Positions 36,250 through 45,204 of a stretch of 64,000 nt of DNA are shown here, one piece after another. The DNA is from Desulfobacteraceae bacterium (GTDB taxonomy: Bacteria > Desulfobacterota > Desulfobacteria > Desulfobacterales > Desulfobacteraceae). A program made the position numbers and the translations under genes. The DNA is taken from assembly GCA_024225635.1 (NCBI GenBank), contig JAAEMK010000464.1:1-64000 (forward strand), in the 5' to 3' direction. The notes beneath the pieces were generated by a model. The model searched no databases and was not told the DNA's origin. It saw only the letters and a program-made list of their open reading frames with translations. The number at the start of each line of letters is the position of its first letter. The stretch's first letter is position 1.

Positions 36250-38322
36250 TTATTGTTTCTTTACGAGGGTGGTCATGGTCTGGGCCAGGGAATTCATGGA
36301 AAGCGGTTTGGACAGGAGGGCGTCGATGCCGCTTGCGTTCGTTTTTTTTGATGCGGCAATGCTGCTTAGGCCCGTTACCAGGACCACGGGAAGGTCTGGC
36401 CGGATATTTTTTATTTTGTCGGCAAGCTGGTTGCCCTGGAGGTCGGGCATGGTCAGGTCCGTGATCACGGCGTCAAAGGCATGGGGATCCTTTGTTATGG
36501 TTTCCAGGGCCTCGAGGGGGGATTTCAGGGCAACGGCGTCGTAGCCGAGTCTCTCCAGCATGGATCTTCCAAGGTCCACCAGCATCTGCTCGTCGTCGAT
36601 GAACATCACCTTTCCGCGCCCCTTACCCATGGGGATGCCGTTGGGGATGGCGGTTTGCCTGCGTTTTTCATAGGTCGGGAAGAAGAGTATCTGTTCCGTG
36701 CCCTTGCCGGCCGCGCTTTTTGTCAGGATGTAGCCCTTGCACTGGGTGACGATTCCCCGGACCACCGAGAGTCCAAGGCCTGTGCCGTCACCTCCCCTTC
36801 GGGTTGAAAAATAGGGCTCGAAGATCTTCTCCCTGGTGGCCTCTTCCATGCCTATGCCGTCGTCCTTAACCGAGATGGCCGTATATTCTCCAAAGGCCAG
36901 GTCAAAGCCGGGGGCGGGTATGAAGTGGTCCGGATGGATATTGACGTTCCGGACGGTGATGGTGATGGTTCCATGGCCCTTCTCCATGGCGTGGAAGGAG
37001 TTGGTGCACAGGTTTGTGATGACCTGCCGCAATTGCCCCGGATCAGCCAGGATCGCGCCTTCTGCTTCCGGGATGCGGGTTTTGATGCGCACTGATGAGG
37101 GCAGGGAGGCCCGCAGCAGCTTTATGGTTTCTTTTGTCACCACCGCAGGTGAAATGGCGCTTTTTCCGGTGTCCGGCTTGTTATGGCGGCTGAAGTCAAG
37201 GATCTGGAAGATCAGTTTTTTGGCACGGTCGCAGCTCTCCAGGATCATTCCGGTGTAGCGCTTGGCCTTGGGGTTATCCTTGATGTCGAGGCGAAGAAGC
37301 TGGGCGTAGCCGAGGATGGCTCCCAGGATGTTGTTGAAGTCGTGGGCAATGCCGCCGGCAAGGATGCCAAGGGATTCGAGACGCTGGGTCTGTCTGAGCT
37401 GTAACATGAGGCTCTCTTTCTCTTTTTCCGCGGATTTCAGGTCCGTGATCTCCTTGTCAACCCCGCGATATCCAGTCACAACCCCGTTATCGTCCTTTAT
37501 GGGCTTGCCGCTGGAGAGAAAACAGGCGGTGTTTCCGTTTTTCTTTATTTTCCAGATTTCAAGGTTGGTAAAAGGGGTTGTACCGGCCATGGCCTCCTTG
37601 ATTTCTGTCAGGGTGTCCGGGTCCGGGTCGTCGATCTGGCTTGTGAAGCCTGTTCCTAAGAGCTGCTCCGGGGGGTATCCCAGGGTTGTTTGCGCGTTTT
37701 TCGAAATATAAGTGTACCTGCCCCTGGTGTCGATTTCCCATATCAGGTCGCCGATGCTGTGGGCAATGTCCCGGAATCGCCGTTCACTTTCCCTGAGGGA
37801 GCGCTCAACGATTCGTTTTTCGTCCAGCTCCCGCTGAAGGTTCGATTTGATGTGGAAGGTGCGAAGGGAGGCCGTGGTGACCGTGTGGAGCCGCCGGACC
37901 GTCAGTTCGGTTTTGAGGCGGTAATCATTGATTTCATACGCTTCGATGAGGTTCTGTTCCGGTGCATGGGCCGGTTCTCCTGTTCGGACCACAATCTGGG
38001 TGATGCTGTTGTTCAGCGTTCGCCGAATGTGGTGAATCAGGTCAAGGCCCGCGTTATTTGTTTCAAGGACTATGTCAAGGAACACCAGGGCTGTGTCCGG
38101 ATGGGCTTTCATGAGTTCCGCCGCCTCATTGCCCGAATAGGCATGAAGGAAAACAAGGCCTTTGCCCATAAAAGTGAAATCGGACAGGGCTTTTACCGTT
38201 ATTTTGTGGACGGAACTCTCATCATCCGTAATAAGGATTTTCCATTTTCGGTTTTCTGCGGCGGTGACGGGAGCGGACGATTCACGTTTATAGACGATTT
38301 GATCGCTCTTCTTCTTGCCCAT
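36250..38322 (-). CDS. Hybrid sensor kinase: receiver-PAS-HisKA-HATPase-receiver
   Basis: The 690-residue protein has an N-terminal receiver (ILITDDESSVHKIT, phospho-Asp in LVFLDIVLETNNAG, about residue 97), a PAS domain (about 185-305), HisKA with GGIAHDFNNILGAILGYA (His at about 328), HATPase with an N box (NLCTNSFHAME), DDGIGMEEA and GDGTGLGLS, and a C-terminal receiver (MFIDDEQMLV, DLTMPDLQGNQ). It is a soluble signalling hub. Its N-terminal receiver is strongly similar to that of the HD-GYP protein at 39922. Confidence 0.9.
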   Translation of the reverse strand: MGKKKSDQIVYKRESSAPVTAAENRKWKILITDDESSVHKITVKALSDFTFMGKGLVFLHAYSGNEAAELMKAHPDTALVFLDIVLETNNAGLDLIHHIRRTLNNSITQIVVRTGEPAHAPEQNLIEAYEINDYRLKTELTVRRLHTVTTASLRTFHIKSNLQRELDEKRIVERSLRESERRFRDIAHSIGDLIWEIDTRGRYTYISKNAQTTLGYPPEQLLGTGFTSQIDDPDPDTLTEIKEAMAGTTPFTNLEIWKIKKNGNTACFLSSGKPIKDDNGVVTGYRGVDKEITDLKSAEKEKESLMLQLRQTQRLESLGILAGGIAHDFNNILGAILGYAQLLRLDIKDNPKAKRYTGMILESCDRAKKLIFQILDFSRHNKPDTGKSAISPAVVTKETIKLLRASLPSSVRIKTRIPEAEGAILADPGQLRQVITNLCTNSFHAMEKGHGTITITVRNVNIHPDHFIPAPGFDLAFGEYTAISVKDDGIGMEEATREKIFEPYFSTRRGGDGTGLGLSVVRGIVTQCKGYILTKSAAGKGTEQILFFPTYEKRRQTAIPNGIPMGKGRGKVMFIDDEQMLVDLGRSMLERLGYDAVALKSPLEALETITKDPHAFDAVITDLTMPDLQGNQLADKIKNIRPDLPVVLVTGLSSIAASKKTNASGIDALLSKPLSMNSLAQTMTTLVKKQ

Positions 38323-38450
38323 GGGATGAGTCCCTATGTTTGATGTTCGATGGCTTAAATGTGTTTTTGAAGGGTGTGAATAGCATTATCAGTCAGGTGT
38401 ATATGTTTGTCAAACGATTTTGCGTCAAAGCATTGCAGTCATGAAAAGAA

Positions 38451-38479
38451 TTGACACTTTGGGCGTCTTCAATTAATAC
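38451..38479 (+). promoter_or_regulatory. Consensus sigma-70 promoter of purB
   Basis: TTGACA (38451-38456), a 17-bp spacer and TAATAC (38474-38479) lie 53 bp before the purB start. Confidence 0.75.
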
Positions 38480-38531
38480 TGTGCTATTACGTTATGGAAT
38501 AGTATTTTATCAACTGTGGTGTGAGGAGATT

Positions 38532-39905
38532 ATGGAGAGTATCAAAGCGCTTTCTGTGCTTGATGGAAGATATAACAGGTTGACCGAAGAGCTTGGCGGA
38601 TTGTTTTCAGAGTTTGGACTGATTCGGCACAGGGTTCATGTGGAGATCGAGTGGCTGAAATTTATTTTAAAGGATTTGAAGCTGGCAGAGGTTGACGGCT
38701 CTCTCCTTGATAAACTTGATTCCCTCGGCAGCGAAATTACCGGGGCGGATGCCGCGGCGGTCAAGGAAATTGAGCGTACAACCAACCACGATGTCAAGGC
38801 TGTTGAGTATTTCGTCAAGGGACGCCTTGAAGAGGCCGGGCTCTCCTCCCTGAAAGAGTGGGTTCATTTTGCATGTACTTCCGACGATATCAACAATATT
38901 TCCTATGCATTGATGCTCAAAAAGGGAAAAGATGTCGTGGCAAACCAGCTCGAAGAGCTCCTGAAGGCCATTGAGGATATGGCGCTCCAGCATAAGGCTG
39001 TGCCCATGATGGGCCGGACCCACGGCCAGCCCGCGACACCGACCACGGTGGGCAAGGAGTTTGTCAATTTCGCATGGCGTATTCGCCGCGAACTCGAGAT
39101 CCTGGAAGGCGCCTCTGTCCAGGCCAAGCTCAATGGCGCCACCGGCAATTACAACGCCCATTATTTTGTTTTCCCCGAGATCGACTGGATCTCTGCCGGG
39201 GAGCGATTCCTTTCCAACAGCCTTGGCCTTGAGCCGCTTCTTTTTACGACCCAGATCAATCCCAATGCCTCGCTTTCCTACATTCTCCACTCCATGGTGC
39301 GCTCTGCCGCCACCATTATCGATTTTGACAGGGATATGTGGGGATACATCTCCCTTGGTTATTTCAAGCAGCAGCTCAAGGAGGGGGAGACCGGGTCCTC
39401 CACCATGCCCCACAAGGTCAATCCCATTGATTTTGAAAACAGCGAAGGAAACATGGGGCTTGCCATTTCCATGATGGAGCATCTTGCCGTAAAACTGCAG
39501 AAGTCCCGGTTCCAGAGGGACTTGAGCGACAGCACCGTGCTCAGGAGCCTTGGTTCAGCCTTTGGCTACTATATTATCGGCGTTAAAAACGCATTGAAGG
39601 GAATGGGTAAGGTCGCCGTGGATCAGGCGTCCATCCAGAGGGACCTTGACGATAATCCCGAACTTCTTGCGGAACCGTTTCAGACGGCCATGAGGGTTTT
39701 TTGTGAGGAAAATCCCTATGAGCGGATGAAGGATCTGACCCGGGGGAAGAAGATAGGCCGGGAGGACCTGGACCGCTTTGTGGATAACCTTGAAAAAGTC
39801 CCGGAATCCTACAGAAAGCGGATGAAAGCATTGACAACCAGGGAATACACCGGCCTTGCCGAACGCCTGGTAGATCTCTATTTCGAACGGAAACAGCAGG
39901 GATAG
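38532..39905 (+). CDS. purB: Adenylosuccinate lyase
   Basis: The 457-residue fumarase-superfamily enzyme has the signature SSTMPHKVNPIDFENSEGN and a TSDDINN motif. It cleaves SAICAR and adenylosuccinate in purine synthesis. It is the longer E. coli-type PurB. The start is ATG 38532 with GAGGAG upstream; the frame extends to 38451 over the promoter. It sits between two regulatory genes that share a receiver type. Confidence 0.95.
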   Translation: MESIKALSVLDGRYNRLTEELGGLFSEFGLIRHRVHVEIEWLKFILKDLKLAEVDGSLLDKLDSLGSEITGADAAAVKEIERTTNHDVKAVEYFVKGRLEEAGLSSLKEWVHFACTSDDINNISYALMLKKGKDVVANQLEELLKAIEDMALQHKAVPMMGRTHGQPATPTTVGKEFVNFAWRIRRELEILEGASVQAKLNGATGNYNAHYFVFPEIDWISAGERFLSNSLGLEPLLFTTQINPNASLSYILHSMVRSAATIIDFDRDMWGYISLGYFKQQLKEGETGSSTMPHKVNPIDFENSEGNMGLAISMMEHLAVKLQKSRFQRDLSDSTVLRSLGSAFGYYIIGVKNALKGMGKVAVDQASIQRDLDDNPELLAEPFQTAMRVFCEENPYERMKDLTRGKKIGREDLDRFVDNLEKVPESYRKRMKALTTREYTGLAERLVDLYFERKQQG

Positions 39906-39921
39906 TAAGAATAACTTCGAT

Positions 39922-41472
39922 ATGGCAGCCGACGATAACAGGGTCTTATTTGTAGAGGAACCGGAACCGGGGGAGGAAGAGATCTGTGCTTCCGCCGATC
40001 CCTGGAAAATTCTTGTGGCCGATGATGAACCGGAGATCCATGATATCACACGGATCGCCTTGAACAGTTATGTGTTTGAGGGGCGGGGGGTGAAGCTGCT
40101 CAGCGCGTATTCCGGGGAGGATGTCAAGCAGATCCTCTCCCGGGAGGATGATGTGGCCCTGGTGCTGCTCGATGTTGTCATGGAGCGGGAAGATACCGGT
40201 CTTACCCTGGTTCAGTATGTCCGGGAAAAGCTGGGCAACCAGATGATCCGCATCGTGCTCAGGACCGGCCAGCCCGGGAAGGTGCCGGAGAACGAGGTTA
40301 TCACCCGGTACGACATCAACGACTACAAGGCAAAGACGGAGCTTACCGCCCAAAAGCTTTTTACCACTGTCACGGCTTCCCTGAGGGCCTACTCCAGCCT
40401 GAAGATCATCGAGAGAAACCGCCGGGGGCTTGAGCGTATCATCAAGTCCACGGCCACCATATTTGAACAAAGATCCCTGTCCCAGTTTGCAACGGGTGTA
40501 CTTGAACAGCTTCAGGAAATTCTCAAGGGCGCCTCCGGAACCGTCCGTTGCGCCACCGGTGCCTATGCCGTATCCGGTGGCGGTGACACGTTCACGATCC
40601 TTGCCGCCACCGGCGACTGCGGCGGCAAGACCGGGTTGCCGGTTCAGCAGGCTTTTCCCCCGGAGGTGATGGCGCGCTTTGGGGAATTGTCCGCCAAGGG
40701 GGGCGAGGAATTTTTTGGAGACGAGTACCTCGGGGTGTTCCAGACAAAAGAGAGTTTCAGCTGCCTTCTCTACCTCAGCGGATGCAGTCTGCTTTCTTCC
40801 ATGGAACGGAACCTGATCCGGGTGTATGCCTCCAACGTCGCCATCGGGTTTGACAACATCAGCCTTACCCGGGAGATCATCGACACCCAGAAGGAAGTGA
40901 TCTACACCCTTGGTGAAATCGTTGAGACCCGGTCAAAGGAGACGGCGAACCATGTGACCCGGGTGGCGGAATTCTGTTATCTTCTTGCTAAAAAATACGG
41001 TATGGATGAGACCAGTGCCGAAAGGCTCAAGCTTGCGTCCCCCATGCATGACATCGGCAAGATCGGGACCCCCGAATCCATCCTTCACAAGCCCGGTAAG
41101 TTGACCCGGGAAGAGTTTGAAATTATCAAGACCCACGCAGATGCCGGGTATTATATCCTTAAAAATTCCAAGCGCCAGATCATGCAGACCGCAGCCATCG
41201 TTGCGTGGCAGCACCATGAAAAATGGGACGGAACCGGATATCCCCAGGGGCTTTCCAGGGAGGATATTCATATCTATGGCAGGATTGCCGCCGTTGCCGA
41301 CGTTTTTGACGCCCTGAGCCACGAGCGCTGCTATAAGGAAGCGTGGCCCATGGATAGGATCGTCGACCTGTTCAAGAGTGAGTCGGGAAAGCATTTTGAT
41401 CCCGCCCTGGTGGAGATTTTTCTTGGGGAACAGGATCAATTTATCGTAATAAACAACCGGTTCCCGGAGTGA
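39922..41472 (+). CDS. Response regulator with HD-GYP phosphodiesterase domain
   Basis: The 516-residue protein has an N-terminal receiver (ILVADDEPEIHDITRIAL, phospho-Asp in LVLLDVVMEREDTG), a DUF3369-type middle region (SLKIIERNRRGLERIIK, about 155-310) and a C-terminal HD-GYP domain (about 330-510) with MHDIGKIG and HHEKWDGTGYPQGL. HD-GYP domains hydrolyse cyclic di-GMP. It starts 17 bp after purB and may be co-transcribed with it. Its receiver matches the one in the hybrid kinase at 36250. Confidence 0.92.
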   Translation: MAADDNRVLFVEEPEPGEEEICASADPWKILVADDEPEIHDITRIALNSYVFEGRGVKLLSAYSGEDVKQILSREDDVALVLLDVVMEREDTGLTLVQYVREKLGNQMIRIVLRTGQPGKVPENEVITRYDINDYKAKTELTAQKLFTTVTASLRAYSSLKIIERNRRGLERIIKSTATIFEQRSLSQFATGVLEQLQEILKGASGTVRCATGAYAVSGGGDTFTILAATGDCGGKTGLPVQQAFPPEVMARFGELSAKGGEEFFGDEYLGVFQTKESFSCLLYLSGCSLLSSMERNLIRVYASNVAIGFDNISLTREIIDTQKEVIYTLGEIVETRSKETANHVTRVAEFCYLLAKKYGMDETSAERLKLASPMHDIGKIGTPESILHKPGKLTREEFEIIKTHADAGYYILKNSKRQIMQTAAIVAWQHHEKWDGTGYPQGLSREDIHIYGRIAAVADVFDALSHERCYKEAWPMDRIVDLFKSESGKHFDPALVEIFLGEQDQFIVINNRFPE

Positions 41473-41477
41473 CGGAT

Positions 41478-41497
41478 AGACGCTGCTGTCAGCGTCT
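41478..41497. terminator. Hairpin between convergent HD-GYP and DUF3334 genes
   Basis: An 8-bp perfect stem (AGACGCTG with CAGCGTCT) with a CTGT loop lies in the 65-bp gap between convergent genes. T-runs are short. Confidence 0.55.
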
Positions 41498-41537
41498 CAT
41501 CTTCCCGGTAAGCCCGTTGTCGTAGACCTTTCCGGCT

Positions 41538-42182
41538 TTACGTATCCTCCCGTTTGGAATCTTTGTCCTGCTGTTCCTGCTTGGCCTTCATGAAAATCTC
41601 GTCAATGTCTTCATCCTTTTCTTTTTCATAGGGAAAGAGGAGTTCAAACTCGGTTTTTTCAATGCCAAGTTCCAGGAAAAAGGGTCTGTGCCTTTCGGTT
41701 TCAAACGAGACCCGTCTGTATTGGGGGTCCTCTATCTGGGCATCGATGGAGATGGAGAGATCCTTGCTGACCACCAGCATCTTTGGCTGGTTCTGCTTGA
41801 CGGTTACATGGAGTTCGTTTCTCAGATCGGTCTGGAAGTGGCCCATGGTCTGATTCATGAGCTCTCCAAGCACATTGGCCACATCATCGGAGGTGTGGAG
41901 GATGGAGAGTTCGTCTTCCGGAATTCCCATATTGACCATGTATCTTCTGTAGATGTCAAGGGCGGCTTCCTTGGAGAAATTCATTATCAGCAGCCCGGAA
42001 AGCCCGCCTTCAAAGATCGTGAAACAGCCGATGTCCGGCTTGAGACAGGTTTTGTTGATCTTTTGTACAAAGGGGGAGAAGAGGATTTCCTGGTCTGAAG
42101 CTTTTTTAAGTACTTTTTGAACAGCTTTGCACAGGATCAAGAGAATCTCTTCCGTTGATTTGGTAGGGCTGTCGATAATCAT
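41538..42182 (-). CDS. DUF3334 / CheX-like protein
   Basis: The 214-residue protein has a CheC/CheX-type pattern: GGLSGLLIMNFSKEAAL (about 60-76) and HTSDDVANVLGELMNQTMG (about 100-118), as in the DUF3334 family of chemotaxis-phosphatase-like proteins. The C-terminus is charged. It may dephosphorylate a response regulator or bind one; the neighbouring receiver proteins make this attractive but unproven. Confidence 0.7.
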   Translation of the reverse strand: MIIDSPTKSTEEILLILCKAVQKVLKKASDQEILFSPFVQKINKTCLKPDIGCFTIFEGGLSGLLIMNFSKEAALDIYRRYMVNMGIPEDELSILHTSDDVANVLGELMNQTMGHFQTDLRNELHVTVKQNQPKMLVVSKDLSISIDAQIEDPQYRRVSFETERHRPFFLELGIEKTEFELLFPYEKEKDEDIDEIFMKAKQEQQDKDSKREDT

Positions 42183-42306
42183 GGCGGCTCCTTTTATTAA
42201 TAGGGCTTTGTCTCATGTTTTTCTCACCGCTACAAGAATATAGGGCGGCCGTCAGGGTGTCAAGCTTCTTGAGCGCGAAATCAGCTTTTTATGGGCCCGT
42301 GGGTTA

Positions 42307-42600
42307 TTAAAGGGAGCTGTCGCAGGATTGAAAGGCTTTTGCGTACCAGGGGGCCGACCTGTACTCCAGGCTTTTGAGTCCTTTTGCTTCAAAACAGAGC
42401 CTGGCAAGCAGGAGGGTTTGGTAGTCCAGTTCGATATCGCACCATCCAAGGTATTTGAGCCGTTTGTTGGCCTGGCGGAGGGTCATGCCGGGGTTTATCA
42501 GAAGGGCGTTGGCAAGGCTGCGGAAAAATCCGGGGATCAGCGATGTCTCAACACCATTCTTTTCTAGTCTTGAAATAAGTATCTTGTCAATACTTGTCAT
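42307..42600 (-). CDS. Conserved-looking hypothetical protein, 97 residues
   Basis: The small protein (MTSIDKILISRLEKNGVETS at the start, KGLKSLEYRSAPWYAKAF near the end) has no membrane segment and no domain I recognise. GGGAGATGCC lies before the start, and the coding quality looks real. It stands alone between the DUF3334 gene and the divergent DUF2804 promoter. Confidence 0.65.
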   Translation of the reverse strand: MTSIDKILISRLEKNGVETSLIPGFFRSLANALLINPGMTLRQANKRLKYLGWCDIELDYQTLLLARLCFEAKGLKSLEYRSAPWYAKAFQSCDSSL

Positions 42601-42949
42601 GGCATCTCCCTTTGTTTTATTTGTTGTTAATAACGATTACGAGCGGCAGAGGGTGGGTTAAAAATCACTTCTAAGTTCCCATGAGCTCACACACTATCGG
42701 TTTATGCTATTCAAGTCAAGTGCTATTAAGGGGGATCTGAAATTTTGTTGCAATGTAATAGATGGGGAATGGTGCATAAAAACACGACAAAATTTTGCCG
42801 GGCCGTTTTTTTGCGATATCCTGAAAGCTTTGATTATCTCCGAAAAACGTCGAAACCCTCCCTGATGTGATTCGAGTGTCCTGAAACCTTTATTGACTTG
42901 TTCCGGTTGTTTATGTATTTTGAACTCTAACCCCCAAGAAGGAGACCCT
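42601..42949. other. Divergent intergenic region
   Basis: No gene is seen in about 350 bp. The stretch holds the promoter for the DUF2804 gene near its right end and must hold the start signals of the 97-residue gene on the left. Confidence 0.5.
42893..42921 (+). promoter_or_regulatory. Promoter of the DUF2804 gene
   Basis: TTGACT (42893-42898), a 17-bp spacer and TATTTT (42916-42921) lie 29 bp before the ATG, which has AAGAAGGAG. Confidence 0.65.
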
Positions 42950-43939
42950 ATGGAAAAAATAGTAAATCCTGACGGATCGATTCGCCTGGGCATCTTTGAC
43001 ACACCTGTTGACGAAATTAACGGCCTGGACCACCTTCTTCTGACCGCCTCCGGCAGAAAGGTGCCCGCTCTTCTGAAACGCTTGCTTTACAAGGGGTTCC
43101 ATTTTATTGGAATCACATCCCCCGGGATCATGGCCGGTATCGCCGTGGTTGATCTCGGATACCTGGCCAACACCTTTGCCTATGTCTATCACAGGGAAGA
43201 TAAATGGCTCGAGGAGACGAGTTCCATCTCCCTGCTGGGCCGCGGGGCGGGCATTGCCCCGTTTCCCGAACGTCCGGACTCCTTATTCGAAAAAAACGGC
43301 ATCCGGGTGAAGATGGATCACCAGGGGGTAAAGGCGTCGGCGGACGGGGTGAATTTTCAAGTCGAGATTCCCGATTACTCCGCTGTGCCGCCCTTGAGGA
43401 TCTGTACAAGGGCCGGGTACAGGGGATGGACCTTTACGAGAAAGGCCGCTCCCGTGCCGGTATCGGGCACTATAGAAGCAAGGGGGGAGGCCTTTGAACT
43501 CAACCCGGACGATTCCTTTGCCATCTCGGACTGGACCGGGGGCTTTTTGCGGCACAAGACCTTCTGGAACTGGGCTGCCATTGCCTTTTGCCTGCCCGAC
43601 GGCAGATCCCTTGGCCTCAACCTGTCTTGGGGGGTGAACGAGACCGGGTTCACGGAAAACGCCTTTTGGGTGGATTCCGTGATGACCAAGGTTGATACGG
43701 TCAGTTTCTCCAAGGAGGATGCCGGTTCAACCTGGCATGTCAAATCCTATGACGGCCGGGTCGATCTGACGTTTGAGCCGGACAGCAGCAGGGGGGAGCA
43801 TGTCAATGCCCTTGTGGTCGCAACCGCTTTTACCCAGTGCTTTGGCAGGTTCCATGGGCGTCTCAGGACCCGGGACGACGAAGTTATTTCCATTGATGGG
43901 GTCCCCGGCTGGACCGAGGACCATTTTGCAAGGTGGTAG
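42950..43939 (+). CDS. DUF2804 family protein
   Basis: The protein of 329 residues has the DUF2804 layout: a beta-rich protein with KTFWNWAAIAFCLPDGRSLGLNLSWG (in two parts, about residues 200-225) and GRFHGRL near the end. Function is unknown. It starts at ATG 42950 with a strong ribosome binding site. The AMMECR1 gene follows almost immediately. Confidence 0.8.
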   Translation: MEKIVNPDGSIRLGIFDTPVDEINGLDHLLLTASGRKVPALLKRLLYKGFHFIGITSPGIMAGIAVVDLGYLANTFAYVYHREDKWLEETSSISLLGRGAGIAPFPERPDSLFEKNGIRVKMDHQGVKASADGVNFQVEIPDYSAVPPLRICTRAGYRGWTFTRKAAPVPVSGTIEARGEAFELNPDDSFAISDWTGGFLRHKTFWNWAAIAFCLPDGRSLGLNLSWGVNETGFTENAFWVDSVMTKVDTVSFSKEDAGSTWHVKSYDGRVDLTFEPDSSRGEHVNALVVATAFTQCFGRFHGRLRTRDDEVISIDGVPGWTEDHFARW

Positions 43940-43944
43940 TTTTT

Positions 43945-44568
43945 ATGGATCAAATCAGAGAAAACGGTCGCGACAAGGAAAACAGCCGCGACTATTCAGA
44001 GGAAGAGGGTCGGTTGCTTGTCAGGCTTGCAAGGTTCACCATAGCCGAAAAGCTGGGCGTCCATTCGGATAAAGACGAAAGATCGGAGCTGAAAAAGCGG
44101 CTGAAGCAGGCTGTGTTCGCCCAAAAGCGGGGGGTGTTCGTCACCCTTCACCTCGAGGGGCCGCTCCGGGGGTGCATTGGAAGCCTTGAATCCGATGAGA
44201 CGGTCAGGAGCGGGGTGGTTGAGAACGCCTTGAATGCCGCCTTCCGCGATCCCAGGTTTTCTCCCCTGACCCCGGAGGAGCTGGAGCGTGTGGATATCGA
44301 GGTCAGTGTGCTGTCAACGCCGGAACCCCTCGACCATGCCACGCCTGAGGAACTTATCTCAAAACTTGAGCCCGGCCGGGACGGGGTCATTATCTCCAAA
44401 GGGGCGGCCAAGGCCACGTTTTTGCCCCAGGTGTGGGACCAGCTGTCCAAGGCGTCCCTGTTCCTTTCCCAGCTCTGCCTTAAGGCCGGCCTTTCATCCG
44501 ATGCGTGGAAAACCGAAGGGGTGGAGGTGATGACCTACCGGGTCCAGTGCTTCAGCGAAACAAGCTGA
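43945..44568 (+). CDS. AMMECR1-domain protein
   Basis: The protein of about 207 residues matches AMMECR1 with the LRGCIGSLES motif (about residue 75) and LPQVWDQL near 155. In the AmmeMemoRadiSam system this domain is paired with Memo and a radical SAM enzyme, but Memo is not here and the radical SAM gene at 15031 is of a different branch. ATG 43945 is preferred; the frame also opens at GTG 43933, overlapping DUF2804. Confidence 0.85.
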   Translation: MDQIRENGRDKENSRDYSEEEGRLLVRLARFTIAEKLGVHSDKDERSELKKRLKQAVFAQKRGVFVTLHLEGPLRGCIGSLESDETVRSGVVENALNAAFRDPRFSPLTPEELERVDIEVSVLSTPEPLDHATPEELISKLEPGRDGVIISKGAAKATFLPQVWDQLSKASLFLSQLCLKAGLSSDAWKTEGVEVMTYRVQCFSETS

Positions 44569-44636
44569 CCTGTCAGGGGTAATAGATAAACCGGAGGCTC
44601 GGCGCCCTTCCCGGGGCAGGGGAACGGCGCAGGGTC

Positions 44637-45104
44637 TTACTCTTTTTTCGTACTTTCATTGGCAAGGGTCCTGAGCACGTCCTCTTTTCCGATTACCCCC
44701 ACAAGTTTTCCATTGCTGACCACAGGGAGGGTGTGGAAGTGCTTTTCAACCATGAGCGCCGCAACCTTGTTGATGGAGGTTTCCGGCTCAACGGTTACGG
44801 GATCGTGTATCATGGCCTGTTCAACGGTTGTTGCGGCAATTTTCTGAAATTCCTTTTCCAGCCGTTTGGATGAGGATAGGGGTATGATGCCGTCCAGCAG
44901 GGTCAGGATCGGCGGAATGGAAACCTGTTTCTGCTGGAAAATCAGGTCGCTCTGGCATAAGATGCCCTTGAGATTACCGTCATCGTCGACCACGGGCACC
45001 CCGTTGATGTGGTTGTTGAGCAGAATGTCAACCGCCTTGGTGACTTCCCAATCCGCGCACACCGTGATTACATCCCGTGTCATGATATCTTCCGCTTTGA
45101 TCAT
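44637..45104 (-). CDS. Tandem CBS-domain protein
   Basis: The 155-residue protein has two CBS domains (AEDIMTRDVITV and VDILLNNHINGVPVVDDDG; EQAMIHDPVTVEPE and FHTLPVVSNGKLVGVIGKED). CBS pairs sense adenine nucleotides. AAAGGAGG precedes the start. It is the last gene of the minus-strand run below ribF, about 100 bp after perM. Confidence 0.88.
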   Translation of the reverse strand: MIKAEDIMTRDVITVCADWEVTKAVDILLNNHINGVPVVDDDGNLKGILCQSDLIFQQKQVSIPPILTLLDGIIPLSSSKRLEKEFQKIAATTVEQAMIHDPVTVEPETSINKVAALMVEKHFHTLPVVSNGKLVGVIGKEDVLRTLANESTKKE

Positions 45105-45204
45105 GGTCCCTCCTTTGGTTGAATAACGCTTGATGGACGGTCAAAACAGTAAGGCTATTACAACTATACCGGAACCCATGGAAAATCACAAACAGGTTTT
45201 CTGC

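Noticed and set aside
15031-44568. AmmeMemoRadiSam system from the radical SAM and AMMECR1 genes
   Set aside because: The genes are far apart, the radical SAM protein is of the COG1313 type, and no Memo gene is seen.
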